This document shows positions 52,269 through 62,675 of a stretch of DNA of 64,000 nt, piece by piece. The notes beneath the pieces are model-generated. The model was given only the letters and a program-made list of their open reading frames with translations, did no database searches and was not told where the DNA came from. Numbering within the stretch: the stretch's first letter is position 1; each line of letters starts with the position of its first letter. The stretch spans positions 140,229 through 204,228 of the forward strand of contig NZ_JAKRGB010000009.1 in assembly GCF_022347725.1 (NCBI RefSeq). The letters run 5' to 3'. A program made the position numbers and the translations under genes. Origin of the DNA: Ruegeria sp. Ofav3-42 (lineage in GTDB: Bacteria; Pseudomonadota; Alphaproteobacteria; Rhodobacterales; Rhodobacteraceae).

Positions 52269-53024
52269 TCAGATCGCCAGATACTCTTCGCGCAGCTGCG
52301 CGTTATCGAGAACTTCACTTGCCAAGCCATCGAATACGATGCTCCCGGTATCCAGGATGATCGCACGATCGGCCAGTTCAAGCGCGCGAACAGCGTTCTG
52401 CTCGACGATAATGGTTGTCATGCCCTGTTGCTTGACGTGGATCAGCGTCTTTTCGATCTCGTCCACGATCACCGGCGCCAAACCCTCATAAGGTTCATCC
52501 AGCAACAGCACCTTGATATCCCGCGCCAGCGCACGGGCAATGGACAGCATCTGCTGTTCGCCGCCTGAAAGCGTCACGCCCTCTTGCTTGCGGCGTTCAC
52601 CCAGTCTTGGGAACAACTCATACAACCGTTCCAGCGACCAGCCGACCGGCGGTGCTATCTGAGCGAGCTGCAGGTTTTCCTCGACGGTTAGCCCGGGGAT
52701 GATGCGGCGGTCCTCGGGCACCAGACCCAAACCTGCGGCAGCGGCCTCGTAACTTGCCATTTTGTGCAACGGTTGGTGGTCAAGCCATATCTCGCCATGG
52801 CGCACTTCGGGTTCACCTACCCGCGCAATGGACCGCAAAGTCGAGGTTTTGCCCGCCCCGTTGCGGCCCAGTAAAGCGAGGATTTCGCCCTCGTGCACGT
52901 TAAAGCTGACGCCCTGCACAATGTAGCTTTCGCCATAGTAGGAATGCATGTCCCACACCGACAGAAACGCGGGGGCGGTGCTGGCCCTGTTGGCGTTTTT
53001 TGAAAAGTCAGGTTTCTCGTTCAT
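52269..53024 (-). CDS. livF: Branched-chain amino acid-type ABC transporter ATPase LivF
   Basis: A 251-residue ATPase with Walker A GRNGAGKTS, Q-loop region, signature LSGGEQQ, Walker B LLLDEPYEGLAP and a switch histidine replaced by GMTTIIVEQN as in LivF. It pairs with the adjacent LivG-type ATPase. It is the last gene of the operon. Confidence 0.85.
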   Translation of the reverse strand: MNEKPDFSKNANRASTAPAFLSVWDMHSYYGESYIVQGVSFNVHEGEILALLGRNGAGKTSTLRSIARVGEPEVRHGEIWLDHQPLHKMASYEAAAAGLGLVPEDRRIIPGLTVEENLQLAQIAPPVGWSLERLYELFPRLGERRKQEGVTLSGGEQQMLSIARALARDIKVLLLDEPYEGLAPVIVDEIEKTLIHVKQQGMTTIIVEQNAVRALELADRAIILDTGSIVFDGLASEVLDNAQLREEYLAI

Positions 53025-53033
53025 AGCTTTTCC

Positions 53034-53789
53034 TTACGCAGCCTCGCCCAGATAGGCCTCACGGACCTTGGGGTTTCCACGGATGTTTTCCGGAGTGTCT
53101 TCGACCAGCGGCGTCCCCTGCGCCAGAACGGTGATCCGTTCGGCCAGGCTGAACACCACATGCATGTCATGCTCGATGATGGCGATGGTAATGTCACGCT
53201 CTTCCTTAATCTGCTTCAGCAGATCAATTGTGTTGTTGGTATCGGCCCGCGCCATGCCCGCCGTGGGTTCGTCCAGCAGCAACAGCCGCGGATTCTGGCT
53301 GAGGCACATGCCGATCTCCAGCCGTCGTTTGTCACCACGCGACAGCGAGGCGGCGTGCATCTCGCGCTTGTCGGCCATGTTCATCTCTTCCAACATCGCC
53401 TCGGCCTGTTCGACAACCACCTTTTCGTTAGCAATGGTCTCATAGGCGTGCATCCGGAACGCACCGTCCCGCATCGCGAAGATAGGGATTAACATGTTCT
53501 CCATTACCGTCAGCTCGCCAAATATCTCGGGCGTCTGGAACACGCGGCTGATGCCCATCTGGTTGATCTGGAACGGCTCAAGGCCCAGCACCGAGTTGTT
53601 GTCGAACAGCACCGATCCGGTATCCGGCATAAGCTTGCCCACCAGACAGTTCAGCAAGGTCGACTTCCCCGCTCCGTTCGGCCCGATGATCGCGTGAACC
53701 GAGTTTTCCTCGACGCTCAGGTTCACATCGGTCAGAGCCTTGAGGCCCCCGAAGCGCTTGCTGACGTCTTTGACTCTCAGAATTGCCAT
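53034..53789 (-). CDS. livG: Branched-chain amino acid-type ABC transporter ATPase LivG
   Basis: A 251-residue ATPase starting MAILRVKDVSKRFGG at 53789; the open frame extends upstream but overlaps livM in another frame. Walker A GPNGAGKST and Walker B LLLLDEPTAGM are typical, while the signature reads LSRGDKRRLEIGM, close to the LSHGEQRQLEI of this subfamily rather than to LSGGQ. It forms the ATPase pair with LivF. Confidence 0.85.
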   Translation of the reverse strand: MAILRVKDVSKRFGGLKALTDVNLSVEENSVHAIIGPNGAGKSTLLNCLVGKLMPDTGSVLFDNNSVLGLEPFQINQMGISRVFQTPEIFGELTVMENMLIPIFAMRDGAFRMHAYETIANEKVVVEQAEAMLEEMNMADKREMHAASLSRGDKRRLEIGMCLSQNPRLLLLDEPTAGMARADTNNTIDLLKQIKEERDITIAIIEHDMHVVFSLAERITVLAQGTPLVEDTPENIRGNPKVREAYLGEAA

Positions 53790-53800
53790 GGTCGTGCCCC

Positions 53801-55006
53801 TTACTCCGCCGGTTCTGTTTTGCCCGACGGTGCGTCGTCGGCGCCTGTTTTTTTGCGTTTGAACCAATTCAGCAACCGCTGACCGCCTTCGACAAGGCCA
53901 CCCGGCAGATAGATGACGACGAGCATGAACAGGATGCCAAGTGTCAGGTGCCAGCCTTTGCCGATGAAGGGGTGGATCAGGAACACGACCGCGTCCTCCA
54001 GCCCGTCGGGCAGGAAAGCAAACCAACTATGCAGAACGTTGTCGTTGATCTTCGAGAAGATGTTCTCGAAATACTTGATGAAGCCTGCGCCCAGAACCGG
54101 ACCGATCAAGGTGCCTGTGCCGCCAAGAATGGTCATCAGCACCACCTCACCCGAAGCGGTCCACTGCATACGCTCGGCCCCTGCCAGCGGGTCCATCGCC
54201 GCCATCAGGCCACCGGCCAGACCGGCATACATGCCCGAGATCACGAAAGCTGCCAACGTGTACGGCTTGGAGTTCAGGCCCGTATAGTTCATCCGCTGCT
54301 GGTTCGACTTCACCGCTCGCAGCATCATGCCGAAGGGTGAGCGGAAGATGCGGATGGCCAGGTAGAAAACCACCATCATGATCACCGCGCACAGGTAGTA
54401 GCCCGCGTTGAAATCAAAACTCCATGCCCCCACGTCCATCGTGTAAGTCGCCCGCATAGGTAAGCCGAACAGATGAGGCAGGTCTGGTGCGTTCGCACCC
54501 TGAAGGATTTGGGGATCGTCCGCATAGACCTGCAGACCGGTTTCGCCATTGGTCAGGTTGAACTTGGGATTCGACAGAACCGAATAGGCCAGCGCAAAGC
54601 TCATCTGCGCGAAGGCCAGCGTCAGGATCGAGAAATAGATCCCTGAACGCCGCAGGCTGACAAACCCAATGAGCAGCGAGAACAGGCCCGCGACTACAAC
54701 GCTCAGCGCGATTGCGGGGATGACGTTATAGCTGAGCAGCTTGAACATCCACACGGCGGAATAGGACCCAACACCCAGAAAGGCCGCGTGTCCAAAGGAC
54801 AGATACCCGGTCAAACCGAACAGGATGTTGAACCCGATGGCAAAGATGCCGAAGATCACGAAGCGTTGCATCAGGTCCGGATACCCCGCGTTGAACTGTG
54901 CCATGGCGCTGCCCTCGGGGAATGGGTTCAGGATGAAGGGGGCCAGCAAAGTCAGAAGCGCGACGATGATCAGCAGGCTGGTGTCTTTTTTGTTCAGTCC
55001 CAACAT
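53801..55006 (-). CDS. livM: ABC transporter permease LivM
   Basis: A 401-residue membrane protein with about ten hydrophobic segments, including [43 protein letters not shown] and [46 protein letters not shown], both typical of LivM. It ends in a basic tail. It forms the channel with LivH. Confidence 0.85.
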   Translation of the reverse strand: MLGLNKKDTSLLIIVALLTLLAPFILNPFPEGSAMAQFNAGYPDLMQRFVIFGIFAIGFNILFGLTGYLSFGHAAFLGVGSYSAVWMFKLLSYNVIPAIALSVVVAGLFSLLIGFVSLRRSGIYFSILTLAFAQMSFALAYSVLSNPKFNLTNGETGLQVYADDPQILQGANAPDLPHLFGLPMRATYTMDVGAWSFDFNAGYYLCAVIMMVVFYLAIRIFRSPFGMMLRAVKSNQQRMNYTGLNSKPYTLAAFVISGMYAGLAGGLMAAMDPLAGAERMQWTASGEVVLMTILGGTGTLIGPVLGAGFIKYFENIFSKINDNVLHSWFAFLPDGLEDAVVFLIHPFIGKGWHLTLGILFMLVVIYLPGGLVEGGQRLLNWFKRKKTGADDAPSGKTEPAE

Positions 55007-55009
55007 TGA

Positions 55010-56041
55010 TTATTCCTCCATCACGCCTTTTCGTCCCATCAATCCGCGCGGACGCGTCAGCAGCACGATGATGGCGACAAGGTAGATGATGATCTGGTTG
55101 ATGCCTGGGATCGTTGTCGTGGCCCAGGTCGTCGAGGCAAAGCTTTCGAGAATTCCCAGAAGGAACCCGGCCAGCACAGCTCCGGGCAAGGAACCCATAC
55201 CGCCGACAACAACCACAACAAAGCTGAGAACCAGGAAGTCCATGCCCATATGGTAGTTGGGCGGATTGAGCGGCCCGTACATAACACCGGCTAGCCCGGC
55301 AACGGCGGCTGCAATGCCGAACATGATCGTAAACCGGCGGTCGATATTGATGCCCAGCAGACCGACGGTTTCCCTATCCGCCATCCCGGCACGTACAACC
55401 ATGCCGAAGGTGGTGAATTGCAGGAATGAGAACACCGCCCCGATAATGCCCACAGCAAAGCCGAAATAGACCAAACGCCAGATCGGGTAGATGATCGCGT
55501 TGGGATCAAAACCTACCATGATGCCCAGATCGACAGACCCGCTCAGCGCATCCGGCGGCGGGGTCTGGATCGGGTTTGCACCGAAGAAGTACTTGACCAC
55601 TTCCTGCAAGACGATGGCCAGACCAAATGTCACGAGGATCTGATCCGCGTGGGGGCGCTTGTAGAAATGCTTGATCAGCCCGCGCTCCATCACATAGCCG
55701 ACCAGCAGCATGATCGGGATCGCGAACAGAATGGCCAGTGGGACCGACCAGTCGATGATGGTTGCGCCGACCTCGGGGCCGAACCAGGCCTCGACATATG
55801 GGGTTTCGACCTTCAGCGGGTTACCCAAAAAGTCCTTTTGGGATTCATCCAGAGTTACGAAACTCAGGTTCAGCAGTTTTTGCAAAGTAACGGCGCAGAA
55901 CGCACCGATCATGAACAATGCCCCGTGGGCAAAGTTCACGACGCCCAGCGTCCCGAAGATCAGCGTCAGACCCAGCGCAATCAGCGCATAGGCCGAGCCC
56001 TTGTCCAGACCGTTGAGAATTTGCAGTAGGATGGCGTCCAT
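55010..56041 (-). CDS. livH: ABC transporter permease LivH
   Basis: A 343-residue permease beginning MDAILLQILNGLDKGSAYALIALGLTLIFGTLGVVNFAHGALFMIG, the LivH signature. About eight membrane segments are seen. It is three bases from livM and the first of the four transporter genes after the binding protein. Confidence 0.86.
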   Translation of the reverse strand: MDAILLQILNGLDKGSAYALIALGLTLIFGTLGVVNFAHGALFMIGAFCAVTLQKLLNLSFVTLDESQKDFLGNPLKVETPYVEAWFGPEVGATIIDWSVPLAILFAIPIMLLVGYVMERGLIKHFYKRPHADQILVTFGLAIVLQEVVKYFFGANPIQTPPPDALSGSVDLGIMVGFDPNAIIYPIWRLVYFGFAVGIIGAVFSFLQFTTFGMVVRAGMADRETVGLLGINIDRRFTIMFGIAAAVAGLAGVMYGPLNPPNYHMGMDFLVLSFVVVVVGGMGSLPGAVLAGFLLGILESFASTTWATTTIPGINQIIIYLVAIIVLLTRPRGLMGRKGVMEE

Positions 56042-56153
56042 TGGCCCACCTCAGGGTTGGTCAGCATGAATTGAGTGGATATGACCGGGACCGAAACCCC
56101 GGCCACAGGGGGTCTGGCCACCGAAACCGGCGGTCAGACATCAGCCAAAGGCC

Positions 56154-57500
56154 TTACGCGCCCGGGTTGCACTTCCCAAGTTCGCCACCGGCGAACATCG
56201 GGTGCTCGGGATCGTACTCGACCTGCGCACGCGGCGTGATCTCGACGATTTCAAGCGTGTCGTATTCGTTGGTCGGGTTCTCGTTACCCCGCACAACCAA
56301 CACATCCTTGAAGCACTGGTGGTCCGCACCACGATACCAGGTCGGACCATTGCCCAAGCCGTCGAACTCGAAGTCTTCCAGAGCTTCGACAACACCGCAC
56401 GGGTTGAAGGTGCCGGCACGTTCAACCGCATCCGCATAGAGCAGCGTCTGTGCATAGCAGGTCTGCGCGGAGTTCGAAGGTGGCTTGCCATATTTCTCGC
56501 CAAAGGATTTCACGAAGGCTTTTGTACCCTCATCCTGCAGCTGCCAGTTCCAGTTCATCGAACCCAGCACGCCCTTGATGTTCTCGCCGGCACCCGCGGC
56601 CATCAGTTCGGAATAGAGCGGCACGACAATCTTGAAGTCTTTGCCGTTTGCAACCTTGTCGAGCAGGCCGAACTGGATCGCGTTGGTCAGCGAGTTCACC
56701 ATGTTGCCGCCATAGTGGTTCAGAACCAATACGTCCGCACCCGAGTTCAGAACCGGAGCGATGTAGGACGAGAAGTCCGTTGACGCGAGTGGTGTCTTGA
56801 CCGTGTTGACCGTCTCCCATCCCAAGGCTTCGGTCGAGGCCACGATCGACTCTTCCTGAGTCCAGCCCCAGTTGTAGTCGGCAGTCAGGTGATAGGCACG
56901 ACGCTCGTTGCCCATCTCAGCCGCCAGCACCGGAGCCAAAGCAGCACCCGACATGTAGGCGTTGAAGAAATGGCGGAACCCGTTTGCCTTCTTGTCCTTG
57001 CCCGTAGTGTCGTTTGCATGGGTCAGACCGGCCATGAATATCACGCCCGCCTCTTGGCAAAGACCCTGAACCGCAACAGCCACGCCCGAGGACGAACCAC
57101 CGTTGATCATGATCGCGCCGTCTTTCTCGATCATCGACTTGGCCGATGCGCGCGCTGCGTCCGATTTGGTCTGAGTGTCGCCGGTAACAAACTCGACCTT
57201 CTTGCCGAGGATGCCGTTGCCCTGAAGCGCCTTGGACGAGAACGTATTCAGGCAACCGCCGTCGCCTTCGCCATTCAGATGTTCGACCGCCAGCTGTTGC
57301 GCCAGAAGCTCGTCATTCCCTTCTTCGGCATACGGTCCGGTTTGCGGGACGTTGAAGCCCAGGACAACCGAAGACCCGGTAGGTTCATTGGTGAACGCGG
57401 CGGCCGACGAAGCCGTAAAGATCGTTGGCAGGGCCAGACCCGTGCCCGCGACGGCACCAGACTTCAACACGCCGCGGCGTGTGACAGATTTATTAGTCAT
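56154..57500 (-). CDS. Tat-exported substrate-binding protein of the liv-type transporter
   Basis: The 448-residue protein starts MTNKSVTRRGVLKSGAVAGT at 57500, a twin-arginine signal, and then has a periplasmic-binding fold of the LivK family (VVLGFNVPQTGPYAEEGNDELLAQQLAVEHLNGEG). The frame runs upstream to 57644 without a family start. Several cysteines (CLNTFSS, CQEAG, CYAQTL, CGVVEA, CFKDV, CNPGA) are unusual for a periplasmic binding protein and may form disulfides. It is larger than typical LivK, so amides, urea or aromatic compounds are possible substrates as well as amino acids. Confidence 0.83.
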   Translation of the reverse strand: MTNKSVTRRGVLKSGAVAGTGLALPTIFTASSAAAFTNEPTGSSVVLGFNVPQTGPYAEEGNDELLAQQLAVEHLNGEGDGGCLNTFSSKALQGNGILGKKVEFVTGDTQTKSDAARASAKSMIEKDGAIMINGGSSSGVAVAVQGLCQEAGVIFMAGLTHANDTTGKDKKANGFRHFFNAYMSGAALAPVLAAEMGNERRAYHLTADYNWGWTQEESIVASTEALGWETVNTVKTPLASTDFSSYIAPVLNSGADVLVLNHYGGNMVNSLTNAIQFGLLDKVANGKDFKIVVPLYSELMAAGAGENIKGVLGSMNWNWQLQDEGTKAFVKSFGEKYGKPPSNSAQTCYAQTLLYADAVERAGTFNPCGVVEALEDFEFDGLGNGPTWYRGADHQCFKDVLVVRGNENPTNEYDTLEIVEITPRAQVEYDPEHPMFAGGELGKCNPGA

Positions 57501-57939
57501 TAATTCCTCCCATTTCCCAATTTTCGTCCATTGGCTCCTCTTCCGCTGGACGAAAAAAGCGCAGTTCTGCGCATCTTGAGTATGGAGGGGGTTCTGAAAA
57601 ATTCTCAATAACCTGTTAAAAATGAAAGAATGTTGTGTAAACAAATGAACAAATATTCAAGTTTTTTGTAAATTTTTGGTTTGCCGCTCTCAAAATATGA
57701 TTGACGGCAAATGGTTAGCCGTGAATTTTGCCTTGCGTCAAATTGGACGAAAACTGGAACGGCACTGTATGCCCGGACACCTAGCTAAATGCTGCCCCGC
57801 CGTAAAGCGTCAATACGATACTTCCCGATTGCCCGTTTGAACCGGGCCGCCAGTCAATTGGCACGGCAGCCCAGCGCGTCACGCTAGAGAGAGAACACAA
57901 CGATCATCTGATTTTCTGACCCTTCTTGCGCCTGCAAAA
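57501..57939. other. Intergenic region before the binding-protein gene
   Basis: About 440 bases without a convincing gene. On the minus strand near the binding-protein start there are inverted repeats CGTCCA...TGGACG (57526-57553) and GCGCAGTTCTGCGC (57558-57571), and AT-rich sequence around 57600-57680 where promoter elements would be expected. A further dyad ACGGC/GCCGT lies near 57705-57724. No clear -35/-10 pair is evident. Confidence 0.4.
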
Positions 57940-59118
57940 TCAAAACACGATCCGTGTTCGCAGGCCGACTAAAGTGACGCTGGATTGCGCCGGGTTCAAC
58001 AATGGGTTCTCAATGAACTGCAGCGAAGGCGTGATCTGAAGGCCCGGTGAAATCGAGAACCGATAGAAGGCTTCCAAAGTGAACTGATCACCGTCGATGC
58101 CACGCGCTTCGGCCCAGTTCAGACCCAATCCGGCAAGGTCCGTGTTACGGCCAAAATAGCCGATCCCGGCCGAGACGGACCGGTCGTAAAGCGCGGCAGT
58201 TCCCTTGGCGGCTCCGGCTCGGAAGAACGGCATCCATGTGTTGTTCACGAACCAGGCGGCGGAAAAGGCCGCTCCGTAGTCTTCGGCGCGGCTACCATCG
58301 TCAGCAGCATCCGCGTGCCAAAGGGTAAGGTGAACGTTGTCAAAATAGATGCGGTCAAAGCTGGATGTGTACCCAAGCTCCAGCGACTTGAACAGATTGC
58401 CATCGCTGAACACGTCGAAATTCGGGTCCGACGGATCTGCATTTGCATCGGCCACGCTAGCCACAGCATATAAGTTGCTGCTTAACTTGAGCCCTCCGGC
58501 AATCCCCAATCCCGGGTTTGGCGCGTTGATCGTCGGGTTGGTATTGAAGGCAAGGTTCTGGAAGCCGCTGTACGGACTAACCAGACCATACACATCGACG
58601 AAATCGGTGACGTCGATCTGGCCGATCTGCAAGGTCCACGCGCCATCATCTGCCCTTTGCGTCCAGAACAGGTTGGTCAGCAGCAAGCCGCTATCGTTAA
58701 AGGCCGTCCCCGTGATGGACAGTGCACCGCCATCAAGTCCGAGGAATTGAGGGGCGACATCCGTATAGCTGTGGCGATGCTCAACTTTGAAAGTTAGTGA
58801 TCCGCGTTCGGTCGCCTGCCAGCTGCCATAGAAACGCGCGATCCCGCTGGCTGCTTCGCCGGTTCCCTGATCAGCGTTTGTGGATTGGCCAAGTGCCAAA
58901 TAATCGAAATTGAACCGAAACCCACCTTCGGCCAAACGATCTTTCCACTCAAACCACCGCGGGGCGATGTTGCGCGGGAAATCCGAGCGGTACTGCGGGT
59001 CGGTCAGACCGTCACCGGGTTCGAGGTCGGCCTGAACCGACGACGGCCCGGATAGTCCTTGCGCCGACGCGATGTCCGCACAGGCAAGCAGAAGAGCTGC
59101 AATAAGTAGACGCATCAT
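57940..59118 (-). CDS. Outer-membrane porin (OprB/carbohydrate-porin-like)
   Basis: A 392-residue protein with a signal peptide (cleavage near DIASA-QG) and beta-strand-rich body: alternating aromatic patterns such as GSLTFKVEHRHSYTDV, FTLEAFYRFSISPGLQITPSLQFIENPLLNPAQSSVTLVGLRTRIVF. The terminal phenylalanine is typical of outer-membrane barrels, and the pattern suits OprB-like carbohydrate porins. Its start overlaps the DUF3299 stop (ATGA). Confidence 0.75.
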   Translation of the reverse strand: MMRLLIAALLLACADIASAQGLSGPSSVQADLEPGDGLTDPQYRSDFPRNIAPRWFEWKDRLAEGGFRFNFDYLALGQSTNADQGTGEAASGIARFYGSWQATERGSLTFKVEHRHSYTDVAPQFLGLDGGALSITGTAFNDSGLLLTNLFWTQRADDGAWTLQIGQIDVTDFVDVYGLVSPYSGFQNLAFNTNPTINAPNPGLGIAGGLKLSSNLYAVASVADANADPSDPNFDVFSDGNLFKSLELGYTSSFDRIYFDNVHLTLWHADAADDGSRAEDYGAAFSAAWFVNNTWMPFFRAGAAKGTAALYDRSVSAGIGYFGRNTDLAGLGLNWAEARGIDGDQFTLEAFYRFSISPGLQITPSLQFIENPLLNPAQSSVTLVGLRTRIVF

Positions 59119-59879
59119 TCGGGTGCCTTGGCTCCACCCATTTTACGATGGCCCGCAGCACGAATGCGGTCAGCCACGCTTTGCGTCCATTCCAATCGGT
59201 CATCCCGAGACTCCAGAGTCTCGACGCTGTCGGTGTCCAGCCTGAAAGTGGCGCGCATGGGCATGAGGCCATCAACGACCATCATTCTTTGATCTGACGG
59301 ATCAATGGACAGTGTCCCGGTCAGACGCACGGGCTCGTGGAAATAGCTGGGCACCCAGTCATCATTCAGCCGCACGCGTATCATCTGATTTGGCGGAGGC
59401 GGAGGCAAGTGGCTGCACATTCCTCGTTCCGGCACCAGGTAAGCGACTGGCCGACCATCCGCATCCGCCGGAGCCGGAATAGCAAAACCGGCCAGCGTCA
59501 CCGTCTGACCATCAAATTGCGGATTGCCAGCTGTTCCGGCTTTCTTCCGTCGCTCGGTCACAACTTGCCGCTGATCAAGCAGCCAGTCGATATCGATACC
59601 GCCCCCCGCCAGAGCGTCTTCGGTTTCGGTCAGGAGGTCCTGCCATTTTTGCCGTTCTTCAGCGCTGCCGCCGTCCTGTTGCAACCTGCCACGCAATCGC
59701 ACTACGAAAAGCACATCATCGAACTGTTCGGGGCTAAGATCGCGATATGGATCTTCAAAAACCTGCACGGAAGGGTCTGGCAGATCGGACCAGTCCACAG
59801 CCACGCCGGGGGCCGCATCGACATCAGGCCCGGCCAAAGCCAGCGCAATAACAGCGACAATCCCATACAAGGTTTTCAT
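59115..59879 (-). CDS. DUF3299 family secreted protein
   Basis: The 254-residue protein starts at ATG 59879 with GGAGG six bases upstream and has a signal peptide (MKTLYGIVAVIALALA). The family motif MCSHLPPPPPNQMIRV is present, preceded by QTVTLAGFAIP. DUF3299 proteins are periplasmic and of unknown function. It sits between the amidohydrolase and the porin in one operon. Confidence 0.72.
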   Translation of the reverse strand: MKTLYGIVAVIALALAGPDVDAAPGVAVDWSDLPDPSVQVFEDPYRDLSPEQFDDVLFVVRLRGRLQQDGGSAEERQKWQDLLTETEDALAGGGIDIDWLLDQRQVVTERRKKAGTAGNPQFDGQTVTLAGFAIPAPADADGRPVAYLVPERGMCSHLPPPPPNQMIRVRLNDDWVPSYFHEPVRLTGTLSIDPSDQRMMVVDGLMPMRATFRLDTDSVETLESRDDRLEWTQSVADRIRAAGHRKMGGAKAPE

Positions 59880-59924
59880 CCGCGCCCTCCGTAGCATTGC
59901 CTGATGCGGTACAGCCACATTAAT

Positions 59925-61322
59925 TCAGTTCAGCGTATTTTTGTATATCACACCGTCTTTCATGATCAGTCGAATGGTTTCAGGGCTATCTGGTCTTGGG
60001 TCCGCCCCAAACCACTGATCCCCTGTGCCCACGACCGAGAAATCCTCGAGCGGGTTGCCGTCGATCAACAGGATATCGGCATATGCCCCTTCTTCAATCA
60101 CACCCAGTTTGCCGTCGAGATAGGGGTTCATAAACGGGCCTGACAACGCTGCAATCTCGCCCCCTGTGGATGTCATGGCAACCAACGAAGCATGGGGACC
60201 GAAGAATTCGTTGTTGAGGTGTTTTTCATACGCAATTTGGATATTGCACGCATCGACAGTTCCAACACAATCCGTGTGAAATCCCCGCTTTGCAGGGCAT
60301 TCATTCATATTGTCGATATACCCGCCAAAAGCTTGCGTCGCCGATTTTGCCTTAGCCAGACTAGAGGGAACGTCACGCACGGCGGGCACTTCAAACAGGT
60401 TAGGGTCAAAAGCCGTAAGGTTCGTCGTGATGTATGCCCCCTTTTCATTCATTAGCGCCGAGATTTCGCAGTCGAACATAAAGCCGTGTTCGATAGACTT
60501 AACTCCCGCGTTCAGGGCATTCATAATCGTGACTTTCCTATAAGAGTGCGCCATCACGTAGCTTTCGTATTCGTTCGCCACACGAACGATGGCTTCAAGC
60601 TCCTCTGGTGATCCAGCCAAAAGCTGCCATGGGTCAAATGCAGAAACCACTCCGCCAGACTGCATGAACTTTAGCTGTGTCGCGCCCATTCGAAAATTGT
60701 TGCGCGCGTATTTGTTCATGTCGTCAACGCTGTCGATTTGCTGCGCCATGTTCAGTCGACTGAAGTTTGTTTCTGCCCCCGGAGGGGATGTGAAGCTCGC
60801 GAAATCCGCGTGCCCGCCGCGACTGCCAAGAAATGCTGCCGAAGGATAAAACCGGGGGCCGAGGATCTGCCCCGCATCGATGGCCCGGCGCAGGCCTCCG
60901 TTTGCCCCTCCCGCGTCGCGCACGGTTGTAAAACCTTGCATCAGGTACATTTCGGCCATTTTGGTGCCGTGAATTGCAAGGTCTTCCCAGGTGCTGTTTG
61001 ACTCCATCGCCGGGATCGTTGGTCCCGGCAGCATCAAATGCGCGTGGTTTTCGATGAAACCAGGTGTCAGCGTGCGGCCCGAGCCGTCAATAACCGTGGC
61101 TTCCGGCGCATCAATGGCTTCGGTCGAAACTGTCTTGATCAGGTTGCCCTCGACCAACACGTTTGCATTCTCAACTCGCTGCTCATTCACGCCGTCAAAT
61201 ACATGCACGTTGGTGAACAAGGTTTGTGGTGGCTCCGCATTCTGAGCCAGCACTGGCGATCCAAAACAACACACAACTGCGAAGAGCGCGGCCGAGTACC
61301 GAGCGTTGCGAAATCCGGTCAT
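59925..61322 (-). CDS. Exported amidohydrolase (imidazolonepropionase-like)
   Basis: The 465-residue protein starts MTGFRNARYSAALFAVVCCF at 61322 (GAGG seven bases upstream) and has a signal peptide ending near VLA-QN. Metal-site motifs of the amidohydrolase superfamily are visible: ENHAHLML (HxH), YVMAHSYRK, KSIEHGFMFD, and DILLIDGNPLEDF at the end. It probably hydrolyses an amide or lactam, dipeptide or related compound in the periplasm. It is divergent from an AraC regulator. Confidence 0.78.
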   Translation of the reverse strand: MTGFRNARYSAALFAVVCCFGSPVLAQNAEPPQTLFTNVHVFDGVNEQRVENANVLVEGNLIKTVSTEAIDAPEATVIDGSGRTLTPGFIENHAHLMLPGPTIPAMESNSTWEDLAIHGTKMAEMYLMQGFTTVRDAGGANGGLRRAIDAGQILGPRFYPSAAFLGSRGGHADFASFTSPPGAETNFSRLNMAQQIDSVDDMNKYARNNFRMGATQLKFMQSGGVVSAFDPWQLLAGSPEELEAIVRVANEYESYVMAHSYRKVTIMNALNAGVKSIEHGFMFDCEISALMNEKGAYITTNLTAFDPNLFEVPAVRDVPSSLAKAKSATQAFGGYIDNMNECPAKRGFHTDCVGTVDACNIQIAYEKHLNNEFFGPHASLVAMTSTGGEIAALSGPFMNPYLDGKLGVIEEGAYADILLIDGNPLEDFSVVGTGDQWFGADPRPDSPETIRLIMKDGVIYKNTLN

Positions 61323-61465
61323 GGGAAACCTCAATAAATTCAGATGTTGTAATGCTAGTTCGAAATCTTCCGACCGGGTTGCCACTTTTTTATTCGGATG
61401 TTCGAATGTAGTTCAAAAAGTGGCAACACACTCAGACAAGTTGCTTGAACCGGAGGTATTTACCC

Positions 61466-62482
61466 GTGCCCCTCAACACGATCCCGCAAGGCCAAAGCGA
61501 AGGCTTCATTCGGCTCGCCCTGGCGGAGCCGTTTTTGCGATACCTCAGCGAGCGCCAGATTGACCCACGACCAGCTTTGGACCAAGTGGGTCTTCAGGCC
61601 GAGCTTTTGTCCGACCCATCAGTCTACGTACATTCCGAGTTGGTATTCGGGCTTATCAACGCCTTTTCGGACTTGGCGGGTGACCGTTTCCTTGGCCTTC
61701 ATGTTGGGGAAACGTTCGACCTGCAAGCATGGCCACCATTCGCTCAGGCCCGGCAGTCTTCAAAGTCACTCTTTGAGTTCTTTGCCCGCTTTGTGCAAAT
61801 TGTCCCGCAAGAATCCAGCTCGGTTCGGCACCGGCTGATCGTCGACGCGGACAGAGCGACCTATCAGATTGAACGGCAGCAGGAACCGGCCGTACCACCC
61901 GTACAGGTAACTGGATTTGGAGCCGCGATTTACGTGAGGCTGCTACAAACTGTGGTTGGACGGGCCTGGGACCCGTCGGTCGTGCGATGGGAAAGCCGCT
62001 ACATCAACGGCGTTCCAGTCGGATACAAAGGGATCGAGGTTAGCCTTGGGACCTCACCCGGAATGCAGATCAACTTCCCGGTGGACTGGTTGTTCAAGGC
62101 ACAGGCTCCTGGTGTGGCGGCCAATCCCCCGATAACCGCCCAGCACGAAGAAGAGATCACCGTCGTCGCGGCCATTCGATCTGTATTACGCGACAAATTG
62201 GACGAAGCGGATCTGGGGCCACAGGTTGTTTCCGGTCTGCTGGGCATACAGACGGATCGGTTTTTGAAGGTGCTACAGCAACAAGGCACGACACTGCCCC
62301 GCGAAATCAAACACCTGAAAATAGATGTAGCCAAAGAACACCTGAACCAGAACCGAAAAACCATCGCCGAAATCGGCCTTCTGTTGGGATACTCAGACAA
62401 GTCCCACTTCACCCGGTTTTTTCGAGGTCAGACGGGTATGACACCGACACAGTTTCGAGCGGACACGAGTCTTGCAAAGTAA
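61466..62482 (+). CDS. AraC-family transcriptional regulator
   Basis: A 338-residue protein with an N-terminal domain of the Arabinose_bd type (GFIRLALAEPFLRYLSERQIDPRPAL) and a C-terminal AraC HTH (VAKEHLNQNRKTIAEIGLLLGYSDKSHFTRFFRGQTGMTPTQFR). The start is GTG at 61466 with GGAGG 8-9 bases upstream. It is divergent from the amidohydrolase/DUF3299/porin operon and probably controls it. Confidence 0.83.
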   Translation: MPLNTIPQGQSEGFIRLALAEPFLRYLSERQIDPRPALDQVGLQAELLSDPSVYVHSELVFGLINAFSDLAGDRFLGLHVGETFDLQAWPPFAQARQSSKSLFEFFARFVQIVPQESSSVRHRLIVDADRATYQIERQQEPAVPPVQVTGFGAAIYVRLLQTVVGRAWDPSVVRWESRYINGVPVGYKGIEVSLGTSPGMQINFPVDWLFKAQAPGVAANPPITAQHEEEITVVAAIRSVLRDKLDEADLGPQVVSGLLGIQTDRFLKVLQQQGTTLPREIKHLKIDVAKEHLNQNRKTIAEIGLLLGYSDKSHFTRFFRGQTGMTPTQFRADTSLAK

Positions 62483-62605
62483 AATTTAAGCTGATCGGTC
62501 GGGTTTAAGATGCCGGTGGTTCATTCTGACCAATCAAATCCCGCCCTTACTTGTTCGCAACTCACAAAAGCAGGAAACAAGGCGTGGACCGCACGATCCC
62601 TGTCG

Positions 62606-62629
62606 AGCAGCGCGGTTGAACGCGCTGCT
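62606..62629. terminator. Hairpin between AraC gene and ArsR-metallothionein gene
   Basis: AGCAGCGCG/CGCGCTGCT, a 9-bp stem with a 6-base loop, lies about 120 bases after the AraC stop and just beyond the ArsR gene end, between converging genes. No strong T-run. Confidence 0.5.
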
Positions 62630-62675
62630 ATTCATTTAGTACGCAATCTAAAAAAATCAGTGTTTTGAATTCACG

